DNA of 64,000 nt from Haladaptatus paucihalophilus DX253 (lineage in GTDB: Archaea; Halobacteriota; Halobacteria; Halobacteriales; Haladaptataceae), in assembly GCF_000376445.1 (NCBI RefSeq), contig NZ_AQXI01000001.1, positions 2,443,734-2,507,733 of the forward strand, in the 5' to 3' direction. Below are positions 49,930-57,770 of the stretch, in pieces. The notes beneath the pieces are model-generated. The model saw only the letters and a program-made list of their open reading frames with translations, was not told the DNA's origin and searched no databases. Position 1 is the first letter of the stretch; each line of letters starts with the position of its first letter. A program made the translations under genes and the position numbers.

Positions 49930-50820
49930 ATGACAGATACAGACACACCGTTTCGCGGGGTCTATCCCGCGATGACAACGCCCTTTGCGGGCGACAGCAT
50001 AGACCACGAACTCCTCCGTAGCGACGCCCAGCGCCTCGAACGCGCCGGGGTCGACGGCCTCGTTCCGGTCGGCTCGACCGGCGAGAGCGCGACCCTGAGC
50101 CACGACGAACACGTCGAAGTCGTGGAAACCGTCGTGGACGCCGTCGACATCCCCGTCATCGCCGGCGCGGGGAGCAACGCGACCCACGAAGCCCTCGACC
50201 TCGCACGACGGTCCGCGGACGCCGGGGCCGACGGCCTCCTTCTCATCTCTCCGTACTACAACAAGCCCGAACCGGCGGGGATGGAAGCCCACTACCGCAC
50301 CATCGCGGACGGCGTTGACCTGCCTCAAATCGTCTACAACGTCCCCTCTCGAACCGGGCGAAACATCGACGTGGAGACGACCGTCTCGCTGGCCGAACAC
50401 GACAACATCGTCGGCTACAAGGCCGCGAGCGGCGACTTCGGGCAGATAAGCGAGATAATCGAACGAACCCGAGACGAGGCGTTCGCGGTGCTATCGGGCG
50501 ACGACGCGCTGACGCTCCCGATGCTTTCCATCGGCGCGGCGGGGACTATCAGCGTCTCTGCAAACGTCGAACCGGAACGGACCTGTGAACTGGTCGAATC
50601 GGCCCTTTCGGGCGACTACGGCCGGGCGCGGGAACTCCAGTTCGAACTCGGACCGCTGTTCCGCGCGCTGTTCGCGGAGACGAACCCGATTCCGGTGAAG
50701 GCGGCGATGGAACACCGCGGCTACGGACCGGACGGCCTCCGACTGCCCTTGTCCGAACTGTCCGACGAGAACCGCGAGGAACTCGCGGCGGTACTCGACG
50801 AACTGGAGGGGGGCGCGTGA
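49930..50820 (+). CDS. dapA: 4-hydroxy-tetrahydrodipicolinate synthase
   Basis: First committed step of DAP/lysine synthesis (pyruvate + aspartate semialdehyde). The 296 residues show FRGVYPAMTTPF, VPVGSTGESATLSHDEHVEVVE (about 46-67), GADGLLLISPYYNKPE, QIVYNVPSRTGRN with the catalytic Tyr, and VGYKAASGDFGQI with the Schiff-base Lys164. The ATG at 49930 is chosen because the preceding 58 codons lack conservation. The stop overlaps dapB by GTGA. It is the first gene of a six-gene lysine operon. Confidence 0.96.
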   Translation: MTDTDTPFRGVYPAMTTPFAGDSIDHELLRSDAQRLERAGVDGLVPVGSTGESATLSHDEHVEVVETVVDAVDIPVIAGAGSNATHEALDLARRSADAGADGLLLISPYYNKPEPAGMEAHYRTIADGVDLPQIVYNVPSRTGRNIDVETTVSLAEHDNIVGYKAASGDFGQISEIIERTRDEAFAVLSGDDALTLPMLSIGAAGTISVSANVEPERTCELVESALSGDYGRARELQFELGPLFRALFAETNPIPVKAAMEHRGYGPDGLRLPLSELSDENREELAAVLDELEGGA

Positions 50821-51575
50821 CGCGGGTGCTCGTCGGCGGCGTCACGGGGCGGATGGGCCGCGCCGTCATCGCGGCGGCGAGCGACCGGGACGACGTGAAT
50901 ATCGTCGCTGGCGTGAGCCGCGACCCGCCGGGAGAAATCGACGGCGTTCCGACCGAATCCGCGGCGGACCTCGAAGCGGCCCTCTCGGAGTACGACCCGG
51001 ACGTTCTCGTGGACTTTTCGACCCCCGACGCCAGCCGAACGTTGGTCGCGGCGTGTGCGGACGCGGACGTCGCGTGCGTCGTCGGCACGACCGGGTTCGA
51101 CGACGACGAATCCGTCTTCCGCGAGGCGAGCGAATCGGTCCCCGTCCTCGTGGCGAGCAACTTCTCCCGCGGGGTGCAGGCTCTCCTCCGAGCGGTCGAA
51201 GGTGCCGTCTCCGACCTGCCCGGCTACGACGTGGAACTGACCGAAACGCACCACAACGGCAAGCGAGACGCGCCGAGCGGGACCGCGAAGACGCTCCTCG
51301 ACCGAATCGCGGCGGCGGGCGGTCCCGACGAGCGCGTTCACGGACGCGAAGGCGATGCGCCGCGACAACCCGACGAAATCGGCGTTCACGCTCGCCGTGC
51401 GGGGGGTATCGCGGGCGAACACGAAGTCCTCATAGCGAACGACCACGAGGAGCTTCGACTCTCCCATCGGGCGGCCGACAGGGGCGTGTTCGCCGACGGC
51501 GCGCTCGACGCGGCGGCGTGGGTGACCGGACGACATCCGGGGCGGTACGAGTTTAGCGAGGTAATCAGCGAATGA
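50817..51575 (+). CDS. dapB: 4-hydroxy-tetrahydrodipicolinate reductase
   Basis: NAD(P)H reduction of dihydrodipicolinate. The 252 residues from GTG 50817 start TRVLVGGVTGRMGRAVIAAAS (Rossmann glycine loop). They include VLVDFSTPDASRTLVAACADADV, VVGTTGFDDDESVF, SNFSRGVQALLRAVEG, TETHHNGKRDAPSGTAKTLL (substrate site) and a terminal GRHPGRYEFSEVI. Size is slightly below the bacterial form. It is coupled to dapA (GTGA) and to dapD (ATGA). Confidence 0.95.
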   Translation: MTRVLVGGVTGRMGRAVIAAASDRDDVNIVAGVSRDPPGEIDGVPTESAADLEAALSEYDPDVLVDFSTPDASRTLVAACADADVACVVGTTGFDDDESVFREASESVPVLVASNFSRGVQALLRAVEGAVSDLPGYDVELTETHHNGKRDAPSGTAKTLLDRIAAAGGPDERVHGREGDAPRQPDEIGVHARRAGGIAGEHEVLIANDHEELRLSHRAADRGVFADGALDAAAWVTGRHPGRYEFSEVISE

Positions 51576-52414
51576 GACGTGAAAGCGACATACGAAGCGA
51601 CGTACGTGAACTGTGGCAACGATACGATTCCGGCGAGGTAAACGCGGACAGCGCCGGACCGAACGAACACGAACTCCTCGAAACCTTCCTCGACGCGTTG
51701 GAGGCGGGCGAGGTTCGCGCCGCCGAAAAGCGCGACGGGAGTTGGGAAGCGAACGAATGGGTGAAACAGGGTATTTTACTGAACTTCGGCCTTCGCCACA
51801 TCGAGGGCCACGAATACGGCGGCGTCACCTACTACGACGTCCTTCCGCTCCGCGAGACGGACGATTTCCCCGGTCGGGGTACCCGCAACACGCCCGACGG
51901 AACCGTCGTCCGCCGCGGCGCACACGTCGGGTCGAACTGCATCCTGATGAGTCCGAGCTTCGTCAACATCGGCGTCTCCATCGGCGACGGGACGCTCGTG
52001 GACTCCTGTGATACCGTCGGCTCGTGCGCGCAAATCGGGGAGAACGTCAAGCTCGGTGCGAACGCGCTCATCGGGGGCGTCCTCGAACCCGTCGAGGGGA
52101 CGCCCGTCATCGTCGAAGACGACGTGACCCTCGGCGCTGGCTGTCGCGTCACGTCCGGGTTCGTCGTCGGTGAGGGAAGCATCGTCGCCGAGAACACGCT
52201 TCTCACGCCGCGAATCCCCGTCTACGACCTCGTGGACGAGGAGATTCTGTACGGCCATCTTCCGCCGAACCGACGCGCGTTCACCAGATTCGTTGAATCG
52301 AGCCTCGGCGACCACGACCTGTTCGACGGCGGGGCGTACAAGCCCGCCGTCGTGGCGCTCGACGTTGAAGACGACACGCTCGCTCAGGTCGAGCGCGAGG
52401 AGGCCCTGCGATGA
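51572..52414 (+). CDS. dapD: 2,3,4,5-tetrahydropyridine-2,6-dicarboxylate N-succinyltransferase
   Basis: Succinylase branch of DAP synthesis. The 280 residues open with a helical domain (SDIRSDVRELWQRYDSGEVNA). A left-handed beta helix of hexapeptide repeats follows (about 95-215), including TRNTPDGTVVRRGAHVGSNCILM, SIGDGTLVDSCDTVGSCAQIG and VTLGAGCRVTSGFVVGEGS. It marks use of the succinylase (not acetylase or aminotransferase) route, consistent with dapE at the operon end. The start overlaps the dapB stop. Confidence 0.94.
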   Translation: MRRESDIRSDVRELWQRYDSGEVNADSAGPNEHELLETFLDALEAGEVRAAEKRDGSWEANEWVKQGILLNFGLRHIEGHEYGGVTYYDVLPLRETDDFPGRGTRNTPDGTVVRRGAHVGSNCILMSPSFVNIGVSIGDGTLVDSCDTVGSCAQIGENVKLGANALIGGVLEPVEGTPVIVEDDVTLGAGCRVTSGFVVGEGSIVAENTLLTPRIPVYDLVDEEILYGHLPPNRRAFTRFVESSLGDHDLFDGGAYKPAVVALDVEDDTLAQVEREEALR

Positions 52415-53658
52415 GCGCGACCGTTTCGGCCGACAACCCGCCGGTACGACGGCTGTCGGACTGGTCCGACGCCCGGCTCGACGACCTCGCCGACGAATAC
52501 GACACGCCGCTGTACGTCATCGACCTCGAACGCGTCCGCGAGAACTACGCCAGACTCGCAGCGGCGTTTCCTGACGCCGACGTCCACTTCGCCGCGAAGG
52601 CGAACACGTCCCGCGCGGTCCTCGAAACCCTCGAAGCCGAGGGCGCGAGCATCGAATGCGCTTCGGCGGGCGAGACGGAGCGCGCCTTCGCCGCCGGATT
52701 CGAGGGCGAGCGTGTCCACTACACGGCCGTCAACCCGCCCGGAATCGACCTCGACAGGGCGGTCGAACTCGCCGCGGACCACCCCGGTCTGACGGTTACG
52801 GTCGGTGCCGCGGACACCATCGACCGATTGGCCGAGCGCGGCTACGACGGACGGCTCTGTCTCCGCGTCAATCCCGGCGTGGGCGCGGGCCATCACGAGA
52901 AGGTGCGAACGGGTGCGGACGCGAAGTTCGGCGTCCCTTACGACCGCGCCGCGTCCCTGCTCGAATCGGCCGCTGACGACTTCGACGTCGTAGGAATCCA
53001 CGCCCACGCGGGAAGCGGCATCTCGGGCGACGACCTCGGCAACCACCGCGAACTCGTCTCCCGGATGGGTGAGTTGGCTCGCACCATCGACCCCGACCTC
53101 GAATTCGTGGACGTCGGTGGTGGGTTCGGCGTGCCGTATCACCCCGATGACCCGCCTCTCGACCTCGAATCGGTCGCGGACGCGACGCGGGACGCGCTCG
53201 GCGACCTCGACGCCACGCTCGTCGTGGAACCGGGTCGGTACCTCGTCGCCGACGCCGGTGTCCTCCTGACCCGCGTGAACACGGTCAAGGAGGCACCGGA
53301 GACGACCGTGGTCGGAGTCGATGCCGGAATGACGGCGCTCGTTCGACCCGCGCTCTACGATTCGTACCATCACATCAGGAGCGTGGGAGCGGACGGTCAA
53401 GCGGTCGAAACGACGGTCGCCGGACCGATTTGCGAGAGTTCGGACACCTTCGGAACCCACCTGCTCGCCGACCCGACGCGCGGCGACCTACTCGCCGTCG
53501 GCAACGCGGGCGCGTACGGCTACGAGATGGCGAGCCAGTACAACTCGCGGCCGCGTCCGGCCGTCGTCGTCGTGGACGGCGACCGAACCGGGGTCGCACA
53601 CCGACGCGAAACCCACGCGGACGTCATCGCGACCGAAACGGAGGTGACGTGGGAATGA
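52411..53658 (+). CDS. lysA: Diaminopimelate decarboxylase
   Basis: meso-DAP to lysine + CO2. The 415 residues are a fold-type III PLP barrel: DTPLYVIDLERVRENYARL, VHFAAKANTSRAVLETLE with PLP Lys63, LRVNPGVGAGHHEKVRTG, GIHAHAGSGISGDDLGNHREL, FVDVGGGFGVPYHPDD, VVEPGRYLVADAGVLLTRVN and AGPICESSDTFGTHL with the substrate Cys/Glu. It couples to dapD and dapF by ATGA overlaps. The C-terminal beta domain is complete. Confidence 0.96.
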   Translation: MSATVSADNPPVRRLSDWSDARLDDLADEYDTPLYVIDLERVRENYARLAAAFPDADVHFAAKANTSRAVLETLEAEGASIECASAGETERAFAAGFEGERVHYTAVNPPGIDLDRAVELAADHPGLTVTVGAADTIDRLAERGYDGRLCLRVNPGVGAGHHEKVRTGADAKFGVPYDRAASLLESAADDFDVVGIHAHAGSGISGDDLGNHRELVSRMGELARTIDPDLEFVDVGGGFGVPYHPDDPPLDLESVADATRDALGDLDATLVVEPGRYLVADAGVLLTRVNTVKEAPETTVVGVDAGMTALVRPALYDSYHHIRSVGADGQAVETTVAGPICESSDTFGTHLLADPTRGDLLAVGNAGAYGYEMASQYNSRPRPAVVVVDGDRTGVAHRRETHADVIATETEVTWE

Positions 53659-54491
53659 ACCTCTCGTTCGAGAAGTACCACGGCACCGGGAACGATTTCG
53701 TCATCGTGAACCCGGACGCATGCGTTCCTCACCGCTCACGGTTCGCCCGCAGGGTCTGTGACAGGACCGACGGAATCGGTGCGGACGGCGTGCTCTTTCT
53801 GGCACTCGAACCCGAATTCCGCCCGCCGCGCGTCATCATGACGCTGGTGCAACCGGACGGGAGCACGGCCGAGATGTGCGGAAACGGTGCGCGCTGTGCC
53901 GCGGTCTGGGCCGCCGAGCGCGCGAACGCGGACGAGGTGATGATAGACACGCTCGCCGGAACCCGCCACGCGAAAATCCACGACGGCGGCGCGACCATCG
54001 AGATGGGTGCCCCCGAATTCGGGCCGAACGACGTCCCGGTCGCGGGGGACGAACCCCTCATCGAGACCCGCGTCGGCGATTACGACGTAACGGCGGTGAA
54101 CACGGGCGTTCCGCACGCGGTCGCGTTCGTGGACGACGTGACGGCGGTGAACCTCGAACGGGACGCACCGCCGATTCGCCACGCTGACGTCTTCCCGGAG
54201 GGCGCGAACGTCACCTTCGCCTCGCCGTGCGACGGCGGGTTCGACCAGCGGACCTTCGAGCGCGGCGTCGAGGGCGAAACCCAGTCGTGTGGCACCGGCG
54301 CGGTCGCCATCGCGGCCGCCGCGCGCCGACTCGGACTCACGGACGGCGAGAACGTATCGGTGTCGCCGCCCGGCGGCGACCTCGAAGTCACGGTTGACGA
54401 CCGAAACGCGACGCTCACCGGACCCGTCGAACGCGAGTTCGGCGGCGACCTCCGCGTCTCGAACGCCGGACGACTCGATTTAGAGGCGTGA
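53655..54491 (+). CDS. dapF: Diaminopimelate epimerase
   Basis: Interconverts LL- and meso-DAP by a two-cysteine mechanism. The 278 residues from ATG 53655 open FEKYHGTGNDFVIVNPD and have GSTAEMCGNGARCAAVW with Cys75 and ETQSCGTGAVAIAAAARRLG with Cys212. Gly/Asn turns of both halves (VNTGVPHAVAFVDD, PEGANVTFASPC) are intact. The ATG overlaps lysA's TGA. Its presence next to lysA confirms the meso-DAP route to lysine (archaea have no peptidoglycan here). Confidence 0.96.
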   Translation: MNLSFEKYHGTGNDFVIVNPDACVPHRSRFARRVCDRTDGIGADGVLFLALEPEFRPPRVIMTLVQPDGSTAEMCGNGARCAAVWAAERANADEVMIDTLAGTRHAKIHDGGATIEMGAPEFGPNDVPVAGDEPLIETRVGDYDVTAVNTGVPHAVAFVDDVTAVNLERDAPPIRHADVFPEGANVTFASPCDGGFDQRTFERGVEGETQSCGTGAVAIAAAARRLGLTDGENVSVSPPGGDLEVTVDDRNATLTGPVEREFGGDLRVSNAGRLDLEA

Positions 54492-54495
54492 TTCC

Positions 54496-55611
54496 GTGAC
54501 GGACTTCGACCCGATTTCGTTCCTCGAAACCGCCGTTCGGACGCCATCACACGAATCGGTCGATGCGATGCGAACCCTGCTCGTCGAAACCCTCGAATCG
54601 GCGGGCGTCGAGACGACCATCGACGCCGCGGGGAACGTCCTCGCGGAGCGCGTCGGCGACGAAAACGGCCCGCACGTCGTCCTGAACACCCACATCGACA
54701 CCGTGCCGCCCCACGTTCCGTTTTCCCGCGATAGCGTCGGAGACGGTGACGACGACCGGATTCGTGGCCGCGGCTCCTGTGACGCGAAGGGACCGCTCGC
54801 GGCGCTCCTCGATGCGTTTTTCGCGTTCGAACCGAAGCGAGGGCGGGTAACGCTCGCCGTGACGCCGGACGAGGAAACCGACTCGACGGGTGCGGCCGCC
54901 CTCGACTTCCTCGCTCGGGACGAGGAGGACGGGACCGAACTCCATCCCGACGCCGTAATCGTCGGCGAACCGACCGACCTCGACGTGTGCAACGCCGCGC
55001 GAGGGCGTTTTCAGGGAACGGTAACCGTTCGGGGGGAGAACGCACACGCCGCGCACCCCGAAGCGGGCGTCAACGCGATACGCGGGTTGGTCCCCGTCCT
55101 GTCGGCGCTCTCCACGTTCGATTCGGACAGGGAACATCCCGAACTGGGCGCGCCGACGCTCACGCCGACGACGGTCGAGGGGGGAACCGCCACGAACCAG
55201 ATTCCCGCCGACTGCTCGTTCGTCATCGACCGGCGGAGCGTTCCGCCGGAAGGTGCCGAGGAGTTCCGCCGCTCCCTCGAAGCCCATCTCCGGGACGCCG
55301 TGGATGCGGTCGAGGTGGACGTTTCCCTCGCTGAACGCGACACGCCGTTTCTCGAAGCCTTCGAGACGCCCGCCGACTCGGAACTGGTGCGAACGCTCTC
55401 CGACGAGAGCGGCGGCGAGGTACGTCCGTTCGGCGCGGCGACCGAGGCGTCCTATTTCGCACGCGTCGCTCCGACCGTCGTGTTCGGGCCGGGCGTGCTG
55501 TCCGACGACGAGGGCGCGGTGGCACACGGGCCGCGGGAGTACGTCGATGTCGCCGACGTCCGAGCGGCCGCGGATGCGGTACGGGGAACTCTTCTGGCGC
55601 TCGTTGAATGA
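54496..55611 (+). CDS. dapE: Succinyl-diaminopimelate desuccinylase
   Basis: M20-family metallopeptidase removing succinate from N-succinyl-LL-DAP. The 371 residues from GTG 54496 show HVVLNTHIDTVPPHVPF (metal His/Asp near 55), GRGSCDAKGPLAALLDAF (bridging Asp), TLAVTPDEETDSTGAAALDFL (catalytic Glu pair, about 120), PDAVIVGEPTDLDVCNAARGRF and the dimerisation lid GENAHAAHPEAGVNAIRGL. A C-terminal VAHGPREYVDVADV carries the last metal His. GTG is 5 bp after dapF's stop. It completes the operon. Confidence 0.94.
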   Translation: MTDFDPISFLETAVRTPSHESVDAMRTLLVETLESAGVETTIDAAGNVLAERVGDENGPHVVLNTHIDTVPPHVPFSRDSVGDGDDDRIRGRGSCDAKGPLAALLDAFFAFEPKRGRVTLAVTPDEETDSTGAAALDFLARDEEDGTELHPDAVIVGEPTDLDVCNAARGRFQGTVTVRGENAHAAHPEAGVNAIRGLVPVLSALSTFDSDREHPELGAPTLTPTTVEGGTATNQIPADCSFVIDRRSVPPEGAEEFRRSLEAHLRDAVDAVEVDVSLAERDTPFLEAFETPADSELVRTLSDESGGEVRPFGAATEASYFARVAPTVVFGPGVLSDDEGAVAHGPREYVDVADVRAAADAVRGTLLALVE

Positions 55612-55904
55612 CCGGGACACTGTTGGCACTCTCGGTCCGATAGGTTGCGAACATCGCTTTCGGACGGGTCGCGCTCGGGCGGTGGTCGGTCGAGAACGAG
55701 TATTCGCGGTCGGTGTTGCTGTCGTCGCTGGCGTGGTTGTTGTCGTTGTCGTCGCAGTTGCTGTTGTGATTGCTGTCGTTGCGTGACGACCGCAAGCGAT
55801 GAAATCGCGGGAAGTAGCGCCGAAGAGCGTCGTCGCTCACCACCGGGAACCAATGGCGCGAGCGCGGCGAGGACGACCAGCGCTGCGATTCGTTCGGCGG
55901 TCAC
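55452..55904 (-). CDS. Candidate signal-peptide protein, possibly frameshifted
   Basis: GTG 55904 opens VTAERIAALVVLAALAPLVPGG, a signal-like hydrophobic start, and TTTTTATACC (about 55925-55934) lies about 27 nt upstream, so a leaderless promoter is likely. After residue 40 the DNA becomes GTT/GTC-rich repeat. In this frame it encodes Gln/Arg-rich sequence, but in another frame it gives a Thr-rich linker (TAITTATATTTTTTP), typical of haloarchaeal secreted proteins. A frameshift or pseudogene is therefore possible. The 3' half overlaps convergent dapE. Confidence 0.35.
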   Translation of the reverse strand: MTAERIAALVVLAALAPLVPGGERRRSSALLPAISSLAVVTQRQQSQQQLRRQRQQPRQRRQQHRPRILVLDRPPPERDPSESDVRNLSDRECQQCPGHSTSARRVPRTASAAARTSATSTYSRGPCATAPSSSDSTPGPNTTVGATRAK

Positions 55905-55962
55905 GCCGCGAGGTGGCTTCGTGTCGGTATAAAAAGTTCAGGTGAGGAGGGCGATTCGTTGT

Positions 55963-56304
55963 TCAGAACTCGTCGGCGAGATACGCGCCGAGGTACCCAC
56001 CCAGCGCGCTCAGTCCGACCGTGTAGAGCATGGCGAACATGCCCAAGAGAAAGAGGAGCGCCACGAATCCGCCGGGCATGTACCCGAAGGAGATGATGCT
56101 CATGACGAACAGCCCCACGACCGCCATGGGAATTGCGGCGATGGCACCGGAGATGGCACCGACTCGAAGTCCCTCGTTGGGCGTCGTCCGCCCCAGATAG
56201 GCGGCGACGCCCCCGCCGAGGACGGGCGAAAACGGGATGAAGGACACGACGAGAGTTACGACGGCGCCGATGAGCGCGTGGATGAGGTTATTATTGTCTG
56301 TCAT
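55963..56304 (-). CDS. DUF5518-type membrane protein
   Basis: 113 residues, nearly all membrane-embedded: four hydrophobic segments (about 8-24 IHALIGAVVTLVVSFIPF, 25-36 PVLGGGVAAYL, 48-78 GAISGAIAAIPMAVVGLFVMS, 83-107). Gly-rich turns match haloarchaeal DUF5518 proteins. A single-gene unit on the minus strand with ATG 56304. Function unknown. Confidence 0.75.
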   Translation of the reverse strand: MTDNNNLIHALIGAVVTLVVSFIPFSPVLGGGVAAYLGRTTPNEGLRVGAISGAIAAIPMAVVGLFVMSIISFGYMPGGFVALLFLLGMFAMLYTVGLSALGGYLGAYLADEF

Positions 56305-56343
56305 ATGTTGTAGTAGTTAGCGACAACGGCGGTCGGTGGCGAT

Positions 56344-56562
56344 TCAACCCAAGAAGACGTCCACGATGTCGCTGCCGCGGTTGCGGACGTCTTTGTACAG
56401 TTCGGAGTAACCGCAGTTGGAGCAGGAGACCACGGTGAAGCTCTTCGTTTGGATGTCGAACATCTTGCTGAGTCCGCCGCCGGTGGTCGAGATGGAGTCC
56501 GTGGTTACTTCCGTGTGACCGCATTTCGGGCAGCCGGAGGTATCGCGTGTATCGGGGTCCAT
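56344..56562 (-). CDS. Zinc-ribbon nucleic-acid-binding protein (72 aa)
   Basis: 72 residues. Two Cys pairs form a compact zinc ribbon: SGCPKCGHTEV (about 10-20) and VSCSNCGYSELYKD (about 46-59), separated by strands containing MFDIQTKSFTVV. It resembles the small YpzJ-like ribbon family predicted to bind nucleic acid. The ATG at 56562 is preceded by a compact promoter region shared with a divergent membrane gene. Partner unknown. Confidence 0.82.
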   Translation of the reverse strand: MDPDTRDTSGCPKCGHTEVTTDSISTTGGGLSKMFDIQTKSFTVVSCSNCGYSELYKDVRNRGSDIVDVFLG

Positions 56563-56649
56563 ACAGCGACGTGTCTATTTCGTGGGAATAAATACTTCGT
56601 GGTCGATACGTCAACGAAGCTTATTACGATTCGCTTTCTATCGAACAGT

Positions 56650-57021
56650 ATGGCTACAAACCGTTCCGCATACGGACGGAAATCCCAGTCCGCCCCGCTC
56701 GGTATCAAGATAATCTGCGTCCTCGGTGCGCTCGGTGCGCTCGGAAGCTTCCTTCGCGGTCTCGGGGTGCTGTTTTCGTCCCCCATCGGCCTCATCGTCG
56801 GTGCCATCGTCATCGTCTTCGCAGTCGCCAAACTCGCCGTCGTCTGGGGTCTGTGGACGCTCAAGTCGTGGGCCTGGACGCTCACGATAATCGTGTACGG
56901 GTTGAGCCTGCTGATGGACGTGTTCCGATTCTTCACGGGGCATCTCGCCGCCTTCTTCGGCATCGTCGTCGGCGGGTTACTGTTGGCCTACGTCTACAGC
57001 AAGCGCGATTATTACAAATAA
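56650..57021 (+). CDS. Four-TM membrane protein (DUF2127-like)
   Basis: 123 residues from ATG 56650 (MATNRSAYGRKSQSAPLGIK). Helices at about 20-38 (IICVLGALGALGSFLRGLGVL), 46-66 (IGLIVGAIVIVFAVAKLAVVW), 73-92 (SWAWTLTIIVYGLSLLMDV) and 98-117. The WGLWTLKSWAWTLTI arrangement recalls DUF2127-type proteins. Polar N and C termini (SKRDYYK) predict a cytoplasmic orientation. Function unknown. Confidence 0.72.
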   Translation: MATNRSAYGRKSQSAPLGIKIICVLGALGALGSFLRGLGVLFSSPIGLIVGAIVIVFAVAKLAVVWGLWTLKSWAWTLTIIVYGLSLLMDVFRFFTGHLAAFFGIVVGGLLLAYVYSKRDYYK

Positions 57022-57031
57022 TTCGTTAAAG

Positions 57032-57712
57032 TCACGCCCTATTCACGTTTTTCCGCGTCCCGTATTTCGACGATTCGGCGCGCTCTTTCACTCCGAGTAG
57101 CATCTTGCGCTCCATGACGAAGTGGGCGGGTTCCCAGAACAGGACGTCGGCCGCTCTCCCGGCGATGTCTTGTTTTCCGTGCGAGCGCATTCGAGCGACG
57201 AACCGCGTCGTCTCGTCGTCGAGCGGACGGAGGACGAACGCCCACGTCCACCGCGGTGATTCCCCCGGCGGTTGGAGCACTATCGCCCGCTCGGGGTCGA
57301 GCACCGCGACTTCGGGGGCGGACTCGGGCGTCTGCACCGAGTAGTCCTCGGGCGCGAGGTGGACGGTATCCCCGACTTCGAGGTCCTGATGTGCCGGGAG
57401 GATTCGGTCGGCGTTGTGGATGTCCGCGCCGACGAGGTTTTCCAGCCAGTCGTAACTGTAGAACCCGCCGCGCCCCTGTCCGATTTGGACGAGCCACGGC
57501 CACACCTCCTCGACGGGGGCGTCGATGGTGACGGCGTGAGTGACCTCGGACTCGGGGTCCCGAAGCAAACCGTCACCGGGGAGGGAACCGTTCGATTCCT
57601 CGTCGGTCGCACCCCAGCGGAGGTGCCACGGTCGGACGGCGAACCAGTAGATCAGCGCGGCGATTGCGATGAGCGGTGCCACCAGTCGGCGTCGCTCGTA
57701 CGTCGATGACAT
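57032..57712 (-). CDS. SRPBCC-family protein with N-terminal TM anchor
   Basis: 226 residues. A TM helix (about 9-26, LVAPLIAIAALIYWFAVRPW) anchors a soluble domain. A START/SRPBCC-like fold runs about 50-205: VTHAVTIDAPVEEVWPWLVQIGQGRGGFYSYDWLENLVG (described by ends VTHAVT and WLENLVG), VLQPPGESPRWTWAFVLRPLDDETTRFVARMRS, ending with KMLLGVKERA. These bind hydrophobic ligands or lipids; a ligand cannot be named. The ATG at 57712 starts MSSTYERRRL. It is convergent with the membrane gene at 56650-57021 (11-bp gap). Confidence 0.82.
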   Translation of the reverse strand: MSSTYERRRLVAPLIAIAALIYWFAVRPWHLRWGATDEESNGSLPGDGLLRDPESEVTHAVTIDAPVEEVWPWLVQIGQGRGGFYSYDWLENLVGADIHNADRILPAHQDLEVGDTVHLAPEDYSVQTPESAPEVAVLDPERAIVLQPPGESPRWTWAFVLRPLDDETTRFVARMRSHGKQDIAGRAADVLFWEPAHFVMERKMLLGVKERAESSKYGTRKNVNRA

Positions 57713-57770
57713 GACACCGGTGACGACGGAGAGGAGTGTAACGGTTTGGGCTGGCTGGGCTGGTGAGCGC

